Shown: one piece after another, positions 1 through 8,852 of the stretch
Layout of the letters: every line of letters begins with the position of its first letter
Position numbering within the stretch: position 1 is the stretch's first letter
Source: Paraburkholderia caffeinitolerans
Lineage (GTDB): Bacteria; Pseudomonadota; Gammaproteobacteria; Burkholderiales; Burkholderiaceae
Reading direction: 5' to 3'
Assembly (NCBI RefSeq): GCF_902859945.1
Contig: NZ_CADIKL010000017.1
Location: 1 to 64,000, forward strand
DNA: 64,000 nucleotides
The notes under the pieces: generated by a model
Databases searched by the model: none
What the model was told of the DNA's origin: nothing
Seen by the model: only the letters and a program-made list of their open reading frames with translations
Made by a program: the position numbers and the translations under genes

Positions 1-1510
1 GCCCGCGCCGCCGCAGCCGCGCGGGCGCGCCGCGCGCAACCAGCCGCAGCCGCCGATGCAGGTCGAGGTCCACACGCCCGCGCCCACGCCGCTCCAGTTG
101 GTGCGCAAAGCGTTCGCGCCGGCCGTCGCGCCGCTCGAGACCGCTTTCATCGTGCTGGTGGTGACGATCTTCATCCTGCTGCAGCGTGAAGACCTGCGCG
201 ACCGCTTCATCAGCGTGTTCGGCTCCGAAGACCTGCACCGCACCACCACGGCCATCAACGACGCCTCCGAGCGGCTCTCGCGCTACTTCGTCACGCAACT
301 GGGCGTGAACGTCTCGGTGGGCGGCGTGATCGCCATCGGGCTCGCCGGTATTGGCGTGCCGGGCGCGCTGATGTTCGGGGCGCTTTCGGCGCTGCTGCGC
401 TTCGTGCCCTACATCGGCATCTGGATTGCCGCGATTCTCGCGACGCTACTGGGCGCGGCCATCCAGCCGCAGTGGACCATGGCGGTCTCGACGCTGATCT
501 TCTTCATCGTTGTCGACGTGGTGGCGGGGCAGTTCGCCGAGCCGATGCTCTATGGCCGCCGCGCCGGCCTCTCGCCGCTCGCGGTGGTGGTGGCGGCGAT
601 CTTCTGGGCGTGGCTCTGGGGCCCGGTCGGGCTCGTGCTGTCCACGCCGCTCACGCTGTGCATCGTCACGCTGGGCCGTTACGTGGACCGCCTGAACTTC
701 CTGACCATCCTGCTCGGCGACCAGCCGGCGCTCACGCCCGCGCAGACCTGCTACCAGCGCCTGCTCGCCGACGATCCGCATGAGGCGCTGCTGCAGGCCA
801 ACCGCCTGCTCACGGAGATGCCGCTCATCGACTATTACGAGCGGGTGGTGTTCGAGGGCCTGCGCTTCGCGCGCAACGACGTCCTGCGCGGCGTGCTGCC
901 CGCCGCGCAGCTGGCGCGCATCAATCAGGCGCTGCTCGACATCGTGGAAGACCTGGATTCGGTGAGCGATGCGCGCCACGCTTCCAGCAACCAGGACGAT
1001 GCGCTGCCGGAGATACCCCGGGACGGCCGCGCGGTGCTGTGCGTGCCGGGGCGTGGGGCCTTCGACGAAGTGGTGGTGGCGATCGTGTGCCAGCTGCTCG
1101 CGCGCGCGGATATTCCGTGCCTTGCGACGACCTACGACGAAGTGCGCGCCACCCGCACGGGGATGGTGGACGTGCAAACGCTGCAGTCGATGCACGCGAT
1201 GCCATCGACGCAATCCCCGCAAGCGGCGCACTTGATGCAATCGACGCGGGTGGTCTGCGTGGCGTCGCTCGATGCCGCCGAGTCGCCGCCGTACCTGCGC
1301 AACCTCGTGCGACGCGTGCGCGAGCGCGCACCGGCCTTGCCGATCATCGTGGGCGTGCGGGCGGTGCGCCGCGAAGAGGGTCTGAGCATCGCCGACGATG
1401 CCGGCACGCACCTGGCCGCCACACTGCGCGATCTCGTGGAGGAATGCGGCGTGGCGCTCGCGTCCCAGCCGGAGGAACTCGCGCACAAGCCCGCGAATGC
1501 GGGAGTGTGA
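1..1510 (+). CDS. AI-2E family transporter (PerM-like), 5' end outside the window
   Basis: The reading frame is open to the left edge, so the N-terminus is missing. The visible part has hydrophobic helices (roughly residues 25-45 and 85-215 counted from the ATG at 56) with the AI-2E/PerM-type run of glycines and the FVPYIG and AEPMLYGRRAGLSPLAVV segments near the last helices. AI-2E proteins are polytopic inner-membrane proteins proposed as exporters or ion antiporters; the true substrate here is unknown. After the membrane domain there is an unusually long soluble tail of about 260 residues, part helical, part alpha/beta (starting near VLCVPGRGAFDEV), which resembles a B12-binding-like or Rossmann fold. 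A Met/Gln/Ser-rich linker interrupts that tail. Confidence 0.8.
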   Translation, partial: PAPPQPRGRAARNQPQPPMQVEVHTPAPTPLQLVRKAFAPAVAPLETAFIVLVVTIFILLQREDLRDRFISVFGSEDLHRTTTAINDASERLSRYFVTQLGVNVSVGGVIAIGLAGIGVPGALMFGALSALLRFVPYIGIWIAAILATLLGAAIQPQWTMAVSTLIFFIVVDVVAGQFAEPMLYGRRAGLSPLAVVVAAIFWAWLWGPVGLVLSTPLTLCIVTLGRYVDRLNFLTILLGDQPALTPAQTCYQRLLADDPHEALLQANRLLTEMPLIDYYERVVFEGLRFARNDVLRGVLPAAQLARINQALLDIVEDLDSVSDARHASSNQDDALPEIPRDGRAVLCVPGRGAFDEVVVAIVCQLLARADIPCLATTYDEVRATRTGMVDVQTLQSMHAMPSTQSPQAAHLMQSTRVVCVASLDAAESPPYLRNLVRRVRERAPALPIIVGVRAVRREEGLSIADDAGTHLAATLRDLVEECGVALASQPEELAHKPANAGV

Positions 1511-1590
1511 CAGTCATGCTCACGTCACATTGGCAAGCCAAGATATGCGGCCCTATCCCCTCTGGCTGCGGCATAGCCCGGAGAAACGAA

Positions 1591-1833
1591 GTGCTGAGCC
1601 CTCACGAGTTTGCAACGCTGATGCTGATCCGCCACGCGCCGGAGCAGATCGACATGAACCGCCAGGAACTCGACATCTTGCTCGAACGCCAGTTGGTCGC
1701 GCTCGAACAACGTGCCGAAGGCCACCGGCTGCCGTCGCTCACGACGGCGGGCCGTTCGCTGCTCGACGCGCTCGGCCGTGCCGAGCCCACGCACTTCGAG
1801 TACGAAGAGATGGGCGGTTTCGACGCGCATTGA
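1591..1833 (+). CDS. small hypothetical protein, 80 aa
   Basis: The GTG at 1591 follows a GGAGAAACGAA ribosome-binding site, which is why I prefer it over the in-frame ATG at 1516. The product is acidic, helical and without membrane segments: it begins MLSPHEFATLMLIRHAP and has a central region reading LDILLERQLV followed by LTTAGRSLLDALGRA. The alternation of helices and the LTTAG turn look like a small winged-helix fold, but this is an impression only. I do not recognise a characterised homologue. It lies 80 nt after the AI-2E gene and 73 nt before a VOC protein, on the same strand. Confidence 0.6.
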   Translation: MLSPHEFATLMLIRHAPEQIDMNRQELDILLERQLVALEQRAEGHRLPSLTTAGRSLLDALGRAEPTHFEYEEMGGFDAH

Positions 1834-1906
1834 GCATTGAGGTTTGCCGTTGGCGGCCAGGTCAGCAAGCGCCGCTCGTTTTAGACCCTGCAACCCGGCC
1901 GCCGCC

Positions 1907-2266
1907 ATGAGATTGCTCGCCCCCATCCCCATCCTGCGCATGTTTTCGGTGGAGAAAGCGTACGCGTTCTATATCGACTTCCTGGGTTTCAAGCTCGACT
2001 GGGAGCATCGCTTCGAACCTGACTTGCCGCTCTACGCGCAACTGCATCGCGACGCGCTGGTGCTGCACCTGAGCGAGCATCACGGCGATGGCACGCCGGG
2101 GACGGCGCTCTTTTTGCCCATCGAGGATATCGGTGCGTTTCATCAAGAACTCACCGCGAAGCACTACGGCTACGCGCGGCCCGGCGTCGAGGACATGCCA
2201 TGGGGCCGCCAGATGCAGATTGCCGATCCGTTCGGAAACATGTTGAGGTTCTGCGAGCCGAGTTAG
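1907..2266 (+). CDS. VOC-superfamily (glyoxalase/bleomycin-resistance-like) protein
   Basis: A 119-residue single-domain protein starting MRLLAPIPILRMFSVEKAYAF. It has the two beta-alpha-beta-beta-beta halves of the vicinal-oxygen-chelate fold: an N-terminal half around FYIDFLGFKLDWEHRF and a C-terminal half ending QMQIADPFGNMLRFCEP. The DPFGNMLRF ending is typical of bleomycin-resistance-type members, which bind small ligands or metals as dimers. The reading frame continues upstream to 1844, but the ATG at 1907 puts the first strand where the family has it. Substrate unknown. Confidence 0.8.
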   Translation: MRLLAPIPILRMFSVEKAYAFYIDFLGFKLDWEHRFEPDLPLYAQLHRDALVLHLSEHHGDGTPGTALFLPIEDIGAFHQELTAKHYGYARPGVEDMPWGRQMQIADPFGNMLRFCEPS

Positions 2267-2533
2267 CGCGTTATTCAGGGTGATTCCTGCAATGGGACTC
2301 ACTTGGTAAAAACCCTATATCGTCTATATCACCCGCCTGCCGCAAAGGGGCGCATGCGATACTTGTCGCCAATTGCCGCGCCATGGACACAATCGATGCG
2401 ACGGTGGCGCGGTTCTGAACTTTCTGCTCCTTGCCTCCCACACGGCACCTCATTCAGCAAACATCGCTTGCCCTGAAATTCTGTTGCCTTTTCGAAAGGT
2501 AATGAATGACTTCTGCAAGCCGGAGAGAATCTC

Positions 2534-3409
2534 TTGGAGCGACTAGGCTACTTTGCCATGGTGGCGCTGTTGCGCCTCTTTTCCATTCTGCCTTACGGCC
2601 TGGTCGGGAGACTCGGCAGCGCGCTCGGCACGCTTTTATACGCACTGCCAAGCTCCCGGAAGCATATTGTTCACGTCAATCTGCGCCTGTGCTTTCCGGG
2701 TAAGTCCGACGCCGAGTACGAGGCGCTCGCGCGAGATCATTTTCGCCATGTGATTCGAAGCTATGTCGAACGCGGCGTTCAATGGTTCGGCAGCGAGAAG
2801 GCAATCCGGAAGCTGGTTCAAATCGAAAGCAAGATCGATCTGGAAGACAAGAATGCGCCGCCGACGATCTTTTTGGGTTTTCATTTCGTAAGCATTGAAG
2901 TCGGCTGCATTCTCTATTCCACGCATTCGCCTGCCGCTTCGCTTTATACGCGCATGTCGAACGAGCGCATGGGGGAATTGGCCAAGCGGCAACGCGGCAG
3001 ATTCGGCGCCGAGATGATCGAACGTTCGACCAGCGCCAAGAAGATCATTGGGCTGTTGCGTTCGGGCGTCCCCGTCATGCTGGCCGCGGATATGGATCAC
3101 GGCGTCCACAACTCGGTATTCGTGCCGTTTTTTGGCGTGCCCGCGTGCACGCTCACTTCGGTTTCGCGTCTTGCCCGGCTTGCCCGTGCACGCGTCGTGC
3201 CGTTCGTTACTGAAGTGCTGCCCAATTACCGTGGATATAAGCTCACCGTGTTCGAGCCGTTCGCCGACTTTCCTTCGGAGAGCGACACGCTCGATGCACG
3301 TCGAACCAACGAGTTTCTTGAAACGCAGATTCGCAAGTTTCCCGAGCAGTATTACTGGGTGCACCGCCGCTTCAAGAATCGTCCGCCAGGCATGCCGGGT
3401 GTTTATTGA
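2534..3409 (+). CDS. Lipid A biosynthesis lauroyl/myristoyl acyltransferase (LpxL/HtrB family)
   Basis: The 291-residue protein matches the LpxL/LpxM family in length. It has an N-terminal hydrophobic anchor (about residues 8-38) and the catalytic HX4(D/E) motif as H117-FVSI-E122. This inner-membrane enzyme transfers an acyl chain from acyl-ACP to a hydroxyacyl chain of Kdo2-lipid A. I chose TTG at 2534 because GGAGAGAATC sits just before it and it keeps the whole anchor; ATG at 2558 is the alternative. It stands alone, with about 270 nt of non-coding DNA upstream and a strong hairpin downstream. Whether it acts as LpxL or as a secondary acyltransferase cannot be read from the sequence. Confidence 0.88.
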   Translation: MERLGYFAMVALLRLFSILPYGLVGRLGSALGTLLYALPSSRKHIVHVNLRLCFPGKSDAEYEALARDHFRHVIRSYVERGVQWFGSEKAIRKLVQIESKIDLEDKNAPPTIFLGFHFVSIEVGCILYSTHSPAASLYTRMSNERMGELAKRQRGRFGAEMIERSTSAKKIIGLLRSGVPVMLAADMDHGVHNSVFVPFFGVPACTLTSVSRLARLARARVVPFVTEVLPNYRGYKLTVFEPFADFPSESDTLDARRTNEFLETQIRKFPEQYYWVHRRFKNRPPGMPGVY

Positions 3410-3423
3410 GCCCGGCGTTGAGA

Positions 3424-3465
3424 GAAAGCGCGTAATCCCGTAACCGCTCGGGGTTACGCGCTTTC
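3424..3465. terminator. Hairpin between convergent lpxL-type and FKBP genes
   Basis: Two 17-nt arms (3424-3440 and 3449-3465) pair with a single G-T wobble around an 8-nt loop; the arm starts GAAAGCGCGTAA. It lies 14 nt after the acyltransferase stop and 10 nt before the FKBP stop, so it can terminate transcription from both sides. There is no T-run. Confidence 0.7.
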
Positions 3466-3475
3466 AGCATGTCTA

Positions 3476-3874
3476 TTACTTGCCGATGCCGATCAGTTCG
3501 ACTTCGAACGTGAGGTCGCTGTTCGGCGGAATCGGGCCGACGCCGCGATCGCCATAGGCGGTTGCCGCCGGGCAGGTCAACTTGGCCTTGCCGCCCACCT
3601 TCATCTTCTGCAACCCTTGCGTCCAGCACGGAATCACCCGGCCAAGCGGGAACTCGGCGGGGCCGCCGTGCTTGTCGGAGCTGTCGAATTCGGTGCCGTT
3701 GGCAAGCGTGCCGCGATAGCTCACGCGCACGACGTCGTTGGCGGTCGGTTGCGCGCCGGTGCCTTGCTTGATGTGTTCGACCACGACGCCCGAAGGCAGC
3801 TTGTCGATGGCGTTGGCGGCGAACGCCGTCGATGCGATGGTGGCGGTGGCCAGTACGGCAATGAGTGATTTCAT
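3476..3874 (-). CDS. FKBP-type peptidyl-prolyl cis-trans isomerase, exported
   Basis: A 132-residue protein with a cleavable signal peptide (MKSLIAVLATATIASTAFAA) followed by one complete FKBP domain of about 110 residues. Diagnostic stretches are VSYRGTLANGTEFDSS, FPLGRVIPCWTQGLQKM and AYGDRGVGPIPPNSDLTFEVEL. It should act in the periplasm on proline isomerisation during protein folding. The start Met is followed directly by basic and hydrophobic residues of the signal. It stands between the lpxL-type gene and an amino-acid binding protein gene with no operon partner. Confidence 0.9.
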   Translation of the reverse strand: MKSLIAVLATATIASTAFAANAIDKLPSGVVVEHIKQGTGAQPTANDVVRVSYRGTLANGTEFDSSDKHGGPAEFPLGRVIPCWTQGLQKMKVGGKAKLTCPAATAYGDRGVGPIPPNSDLTFEVELIGIGK

Positions 3875-3951
3875 GCGATGTCCTCGTTGAATGGCCCGCC
3901 AATTATATCGGCAGCCACACCCGAATCCGGAGCATCGCGAGCGATTGCCCA

Positions 3952-3987
3952 GGTCCCGCCGGGGAGCGGAGAGCCCCCGGCGGGACC
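3952..3987 (-). terminator. Perfect 13-bp hairpin after the amino-acid binding protein gene
   Basis: Arms GGTCCCGCCGGGG (3952-3964) and its exact complement (3975-3987) enclose a 10-nt loop, 15 nt beyond the stop of the gene ending at 4003. No T-run is visible on the - strand, so termination strength is uncertain; the hairpin could also protect the 3' end of the mRNA. Confidence 0.65.
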
Positions 3988-4002
3988 GCGTGAACGATCA
4001 GA

Positions 4003-5151
4003 TCAGAGGCCGCTGACCGTCTTGACCGTCACCCACTGGCCGTTCTTGACCTGATAAACGGTGGATGAGCCGGTCTTGAGCGAGCCGTTCGCGTTGAACT
4101 CGATTTGGCCAGTGATGCCGTCGAAGTTGATGGTCTGCAGCTTCGCGCGATAGTCGGCGGGCTTCGTCGAGTTGGCTGCCTGCATCGCCTTGATGGCGGT
4201 CCACGCCGCGTCATAACCGAACGGCGCATACGAGAGCACGTCCACGCCGAACTTCTGCTTGAAGCGCTCGGCGAACTTCGAGCCTACCGGCGTGCTGTCG
4301 AGCGGACGACCGTATTCCCACGCCATCGCGCCTTCGGACACGTCGCCCGCGAGCTTGATGAAGTCGACGTCCTTCACGCCGCCGCCGCCCACGTACTGCG
4401 CCTTGATGCCGAGCTGCGCCATCTGCTTCATGATGCCAGCGGCCTGCGGATTGAGCGCGCCCACGAAAATCAGATCGGGGTTCTTGCTCTTGATGGTCGT
4501 GAGCTGGGTCTTGAAGTCGGTCGCCTGGTTGGTCGTGTACTCGCGATCGACGATGTCGCCGCCGTGCGCCTTGACCGCCTTCACGAATTCATCGGCTTCG
4601 CCCTGGCCGAACGCCGTGCGGTCGTCGATCACCGCGATGCGCTTGGCCTTCGTCGTCGTGACCGCATAGGCGCCCGCGGTGCCAGCGTTTTGCGCGTCGC
4701 TCGAAATCACCATGAAGACGTTCTTGTAGCCACGGCCGCTGATGGTTGGGTTGGTGGCGGCCGGATCGATGACGGGCAGGTTGGCCTTTTCGTAGAGTTC
4801 GGAAGCGGGGATAGTCGTGCCCGAGTTGAAGTGGCCGACGACCACCGAAACGCCTTCGTCCACGAGCTTTTGCGCGACTTGCACGCCCACGCGCGGGTCG
4901 GCCTGATCGTCCTCGGCTACCAACTGGAACGTGACGGGCTGGCCGTTGATCTTGACGCCTTGTGCTTTCGCGTCGTCGAGCGCCATTTTGACGCCGTTCT
5001 CCAGGTCCTTGCCGTAACTGGCGTTAGGCCCGGTGAGCGGCGCGGCAAAGCCGATCTTTACGACGGTATCCGCGTGAGCAGCGAACGGTGCAACAGCGAG
5101 AAGTGCTCCAACGGCAACGGCGACAGGGGTGAGGGTCTTCGCGAAACGCAT
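4003..5151 (-). CDS. Branched-chain amino acid ABC transporter substrate-binding protein (LivJ/LivK type)
   Basis: A 382-residue periplasmic binding protein with a signal peptide (MRFAKTLTPVAVAVGALL... ending near AAHADT) and the type-I bilobed fold. The mature start VVKIGFAAPLTGPNASYGKDLENG and the VGHFNSGTTIPASELYEK segment are characteristic of Leu/Ile/Val-binding proteins. In the LIV system it delivers ligand to LivHM membrane subunits and LivGF ATPases, none of which is adjacent, so it would have to use transport subunits encoded elsewhere. It is divergent from the glutamate dehydrogenase gene across a 317-nt spacer, which makes a nitrogen-related regulatory link possible. Confidence 0.88.
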   Translation of the reverse strand: MRFAKTLTPVAVAVGALLAVAPFAAHADTVVKIGFAAPLTGPNASYGKDLENGVKMALDDAKAQGVKINGQPVTFQLVAEDDQADPRVGVQVAQKLVDEGVSVVVGHFNSGTTIPASELYEKANLPVIDPAATNPTISGRGYKNVFMVISSDAQNAGTAGAYAVTTTKAKRIAVIDDRTAFGQGEADEFVKAVKAHGGDIVDREYTTNQATDFKTQLTTIKSKNPDLIFVGALNPQAAGIMKQMAQLGIKAQYVGGGGVKDVDFIKLAGDVSEGAMAWEYGRPLDSTPVGSKFAERFKQKFGVDVLSYAPFGYDAAWTAIKAMQAANSTKPADYRAKLQTINFDGITGQIEFNANGSLKTGSSTVYQVKNGQWVTVKTVSGL

Positions 5152-5468
5152 GTTGTTTCCTTTGTAGTATCGATCGAACCGCTGCGAATGGGGAACGCGT
5201 GGCGAACCGCCGAAAGCGACTATAGGAAGCCAATATCGCCCCGTCTTGAACTTTCGCGACGCATCCTATGCGCATTTCGGCATAGCAGGGCAAATCCCGG
5301 CAATTAGGGCAAATACGCCCGTTCGCGCGCGTTTCTAGCAGCCGCACCGGTCTTGCACGAGCTGGCAATTGCATTACTGCGTATTTCATTTTTATTACGT
5401 GGTGTCGCGTCGATTGGTGCAAAATGCTTGTCCCGCACAAGAATCCGCACCCTCGATGGGCGTTCGAA
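5152..5468. promoter_or_regulatory. Divergent promoter region, binding-protein gene / gdhA
   Basis: This 317-nt gene-free spacer separates two divergently transcribed genes, so it must hold both promoters. The part nearest gdhA (about 5365-5400) is AT-rich against a GC-rich background, with TTGCAT at 5369-5374 and an ATTTTTATTACG stretch beginning near 5388, a weak sigma70-like candidate. I see no convincing operator. Confidence 0.45.
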
Positions 5469-6812
5469 ATGAAATATCAATCACTTGAAGACTTTTTGGG
5501 CGCCACCGCCGAGCGCAATCCTGGTCAACCGGAGTTCCTGCAAGCGGTTACGGAGGTGATGGAAAGCCTGTGGCCGTATATCTCTGAGCACCGCAAATAT
5601 GCCGAGCACGGCTTGCTCGACCGCCTGGTCGAGCCGGAGCGCACGGTGATGTTTCGCGTCTCGTGGGTCGACGATCGCGGCGACGTCCAGGTCAATCGCG
5701 GGTATCGCATCCAGCACAGCTCGGCCATCGGCCCCTATAAGGGCGGCCTGCGCTTTCACCCCTCGGTCAATCTTTCGATTCTCAAGTTTCTCGCCTTCGA
5801 GCAGACCTTCAAGAACGCGCTGACGACGCTGCCCATGGGCGGCGGCAAGGGCGGCTCCGACTTCGATCCGAAGGGCAAGAGCCCCGGCGAAGTCATGCGC
5901 TTCTGCCAGGCATTCGTGAGCGAACTGTTCCGCCATGTCGGCAGCGACACCGATGTGCCGGCTGGCGATATCGGCGTGGGCGGCCGCGAAGTCGGCTTCA
6001 TGGCCGGCATGATGAAGAAGCTCTCCAACCGCGCCGATTGCGTGTTCACGGGCAAGGGGCTGTCATTCGGCGGCTCGCTGATTCGCCCCGAAGCGACCGG
6101 CTACGGCACGGTGTACTTCGCCGAGGAAATGCTCAAGCAGATTGGCCGCAGCTTCGACGGCCTGCGCGTGAGCGTTTCGGGCTCGGGCAACGTGGCGCAA
6201 TACGCGGTCGAAAAAGCCATGGCGCTGGGCGCGAAGGTGGTGACGGTTTCGGATTCCAGCGGCACGGTGGTCGACGAAGACGGCTTCACCACCGAAAAAC
6301 TCGCCGAACTGATGGACGTGAAGAACCATCACTACGGCCGCGTGAGCGACTACGCAAAACGCACGGGACTCTCGTTCCTGCCGGGTCAGCGTCCGTGGCA
6401 TGTCCCCGTCGACGTCGCGCTGCCGTGCGCCACGCAAAACGAACTGGACGCCGACGATGCGGGCATGCTGGTCAAGAACGGCGTGATTTGCGTGGCGGAA
6501 GGCGCCAATATGCCGTCGACCAACGCAGCCGCGAAATACTTCGAAAAGCACGGCATTCTGTACGCGCCGGGCAAGGCCAGCAACGCCGGCGGCGTAGCCA
6601 CGTCGGGCCTGGAAATGAGCCAGAACGCCATGCGCATTTCCTGGCCGCGCGAGGAAGTCGATGCGCGCTTGCACGACATCATGCGCAGCATTCATGAGGT
6701 CTGTCTGCAGCATGGCCGTCGCGCAGATGGCTCGGTGAGCTATGTGAACGGCGCGAATGTGGCCGGCTTTGTGAAGGTCGCCGATGCCATGCTGGCGCAG
6801 GGCGTGATTTAA
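5469..6812 (+). CDS. gdhA: NADP-specific glutamate dehydrogenase
   Basis: Catalyses the reversible reductive amination of 2-oxoglutarate with ammonium and NADPH to glutamate. Starting at the ATG at 5469 gives 447 residues, the same as the E. coli enzyme, whereas the frame opens 45 nt earlier at 5424. The family landmarks are intact: IGPYKGGLRFHPSVNLSILK with the substrate-binding lysine (K91), PMGGGKGGSDFDP with the catalytic-region lysine (K127), DTDVPAGDIGVGGREVGFM, and the Rossmann segment VSGSGNVAQYA. The protein ends in the conserved GFVKVADAMLAQGVI. Its stop codon overlaps the stop of the convergent methyltransferase gene. Confidence 0.97.
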   Translation: MKYQSLEDFLGATAERNPGQPEFLQAVTEVMESLWPYISEHRKYAEHGLLDRLVEPERTVMFRVSWVDDRGDVQVNRGYRIQHSSAIGPYKGGLRFHPSVNLSILKFLAFEQTFKNALTTLPMGGGKGGSDFDPKGKSPGEVMRFCQAFVSELFRHVGSDTDVPAGDIGVGGREVGFMAGMMKKLSNRADCVFTGKGLSFGGSLIRPEATGYGTVYFAEEMLKQIGRSFDGLRVSVSGSGNVAQYAVEKAMALGAKVVTVSDSSGTVVDEDGFTTEKLAELMDVKNHHYGRVSDYAKRTGLSFLPGQRPWHVPVDVALPCATQNELDADDAGMLVKNGVICVAEGANMPSTNAAAKYFEKHGILYAPGKASNAGGVATSGLEMSQNAMRISWPREEVDARLHDIMRSIHEVCLQHGRRADGSVSYVNGANVAGFVKVADAMLAQGVI

Positions 6813-7666
6813 ACCGTCGCTATCAAAAACGACTCCCCCGTGGAAGGCCGCAAGCCGTCGCTACGTCCTGCGAAATATCGCGCGACGATATCGGCGGTGC
6901 TCACGTGCTCGGCCTTCGAAAACCCCGCCTCCTGCGCGAGCGCGAGCATTTCCTCGGGGCGAAAGAAGCTGAGAAACGGCGTGCCGGCCGCGCGCGCCCG
7001 TTCATAAACGGCTTCGTGCTGCGCGCGCTCCGCGGGATCGACGAGATCGAGCGGCAGCGTGAAAGTCATGGCAAGCGTCGATCCCGGCGCGAGCTGAGCG
7101 ATCTGACGCAGCGTGGCGAGATTCGCCTCGCGCGTGAGGTACATCGAGACACCCGTGGAAGCCACCACGGCGCGCGCCTTCGCATCGAATCCCGCGCGTG
7201 CCAGCAAGGTCCACCACGACTCGCCCGCCTCGAAATCCACCGGCACGAAACGCTGCCACGCCTCTTCGCGATAGCCGAGCTCGCTTAGCCGCTGCCGCTT
7301 CCATGCCTGCGTGCCGGGCTGATCCACTTCATACACATGGAGCCGCGCCGCAATCTCAGGCCGGCGCTGCGCGAAGGTGTCCAGGCCCGCGCCCAGAATC
7401 ACATACTGCCCGACGCCCGCATCGGCCTGCTCGGCCACGAGATCTTCGATAAAGCGCGCACGCCCGACGATGGACGCGCGATAGCCGCGCGTGCCCAGCG
7501 GATGCATGTCGGGGCGATCGCGCCAGTTCGCGTCCGGCGAGGCGAGCTGCATGCCGACTGCGTCGTCGAGCACGTGCGGCTCGGCATCGACTTCCAGGTG
7601 CAGCGCGCGCCAGAGCGCGACGCGGATAGCGCTGGAATCGGGGGTGGCTGTCTTCGGGTCTTGCAT
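6809..7666 (-). CDS. Class I SAM-dependent methyltransferase, leucine carboxyl methyltransferase (LCM) family
   Basis: About 285 residues. The SAM-binding motif YVILGAGLDTFAQR, followed by VYEVDQPGTQAWKRQRL, is typical of the bacterial LCM-type methyltransferases (TIGR00027-like), many of which modify unknown small molecules. A downstream VASTGVSMYLTREA segment fits motif II of this family. Two ATG codons are possible, 7672 and 7666; AGGA lies about 8 nt before the second but only 2 nt before the first, so I chose 7666. It converges on gdhA with a 4-nt overlap of the ends, and follows the LysR gene in the same direction by 42 nt, but no target is suggested. Confidence 0.82.
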   Translation of the reverse strand: MQDPKTATPDSSAIRVALWRALHLEVDAEPHVLDDAVGMQLASPDANWRDRPDMHPLGTRGYRASIVGRARFIEDLVAEQADAGVGQYVILGAGLDTFAQRRPEIAARLHVYEVDQPGTQAWKRQRLSELGYREEAWQRFVPVDFEAGESWWTLLARAGFDAKARAVVASTGVSMYLTREANLATLRQIAQLAPGSTLAMTFTLPLDLVDPAERAQHEAVYERARAAGTPFLSFFRPEEMLALAQEAGFSKAEHVSTADIVARYFAGRSDGLRPSTGESFLIATV

Positions 7667-7708
7667 ATGCATTTTCCTGTTCGATAGGGCGCTGATGCTG
7701 GACCGGCA

Positions 7709-8713
7709 TCAAGCCGAACCGCGCACGCCATAAATTTCCCCGCTCACCTCGCGCAACACATCGATCATGATCTGCGCTGCAGGCGAGAGCAGGCGGTCGG
7801 CGCGCGTGATGATGCCGAAGTCGTCCATCTGGCAATCCATTTGCAGCGGCAGCACCGCGACCATGCCGTGCACCGCGTAGTAGCGCGCCACGTCCTCGGT
7901 GAGCACGGCAATCATGTCGCTTTGCTCCAGCACACGCGTGATGAAAAGCAGCGCGGGCGTTTCCACCACGTTCGAGGGCGGCGCGAGGCTCGCGCGCTGG
8001 AACATCAGTTCGAAGCGATGGCGCAGCACGCTGCCCACGGGCGGCACGACCCAGGTGGCGCGCGCCACATCGGCGAGCGCGAGCGGCGCTCCGGCTCGCA
8101 CTTCATCCGGCGTTCCCTCACGCAACGGCGAAGAGGCCGCTTCCAGCAACGGATGCCCGGGCCGTACCACAGCGCATACCGGTTCGCCCGTGAGCGGTTC
8201 GTAGCGTAGCTGAAGCTTGTCGTGTTCGGCGGAAAGCCGCCCGAGCACGACGTCGAGTTTTTCTTGCGCGAGATGTTCGAGCAGCGCGTTGCTCGCGTCG
8301 ATTTCCACCGAGACGCGCATATTCGCATGCGCGCGCTTGACGGCCGCCACCGCGGCGGGCAGCACGCGCACGCCTGGCGAGGTGATCGCGCCCACGGCCA
8401 CGTGGCCGAGCCGCCCCGCCTTGAGCGCCGAGAGTTCCTCCTGGGCCTGGTCGAGGCTGCCGAGCACGGCGCGCGCGTGGCGGATCAGCGCGTCGCCGTA
8501 GAGCGTGGGCCGCATGCCGCGCGGCAGGCGCTCGAACAGCACCGCGCCCAACATCTCCTCCAGCTCGCGTAGCAGCTTCGACGCTGCCGGCTGCGTCATG
8601 TTTAGCGCCGCCGCCGCGCGATGAATATTGCCTTCTTCCGCGAGCGCGACGACCAGCAGCAACTGACGCGTCTTGAGCCGCGTGCGCACATACCAGGGGC
8701 TCGAATCGAGCAT
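7709..8713 (-). CDS. LysR-family transcriptional regulator, GbpR-like, divergent from the arabinose operon
   Basis: A 334-residue LysR regulator. The winged helix-turn-helix spans about residues 12-70 (LKTRQLLLVVALAEEGNIHRAAAALNM, TQPAASKLLRELEEMLG in order), followed by the periplasmic-binding-protein-like effector domain. It resembles the GbpR type that controls sugar-binding-protein and galactose/arabinose operons in alpha- and beta-proteobacteria. It is divergent from the dehydratase gene at 8853 across 139 nt, the usual layout for a LysR protein that regulates the neighbouring operon and itself; the probable inducer is a sugar or sugar acid. Confidence 0.88.
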   Translation of the reverse strand: MLDSSPWYVRTRLKTRQLLLVVALAEEGNIHRAAAALNMTQPAASKLLRELEEMLGAVLFERLPRGMRPTLYGDALIRHARAVLGSLDQAQEELSALKAGRLGHVAVGAITSPGVRVLPAAVAAVKRAHANMRVSVEIDASNALLEHLAQEKLDVVLGRLSAEHDKLQLRYEPLTGEPVCAVVRPGHPLLEAASSPLREGTPDEVRAGAPLALADVARATWVVPPVGSVLRHRFELMFQRASLAPPSNVVETPALLFITRVLEQSDMIAVLTEDVARYYAVHGMVAVLPLQMDCQMDDFGIITRADRLLSPAAQIMIDVLREVSGEIYGVRGSA

Positions 8714-8852
8714 GTTTCGCCTGTCGTCCCAAATAGTTTTCAGTGTTTATACCAATGCCGAAATCGATATCGAAAGCATCCGATATTTCATTAGAAGGTT
8801 ATCAGAGTTCTTTCTAGACTAAGTCGACTGCTTATTCACTCGGACCCGGACG
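8714..8852. promoter_or_regulatory. Divergent LysR / dehydratase promoter region
   Basis: This spacer is AT-rich compared with its flanks. It contains GACTAAGTCGACT at 8817-8829: GACT-A-AGTC is a perfect 9-bp palindrome that runs into the palindrome AGTCGACT. The GACTAA half-site also appears, as an inverted pair, in the promoter region at 25096-25116 of the second dehydratase. A GAAATCGATATCG / CGATATTTC partial inverted repeat lies at about 8760-8790. Confidence 0.45.
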
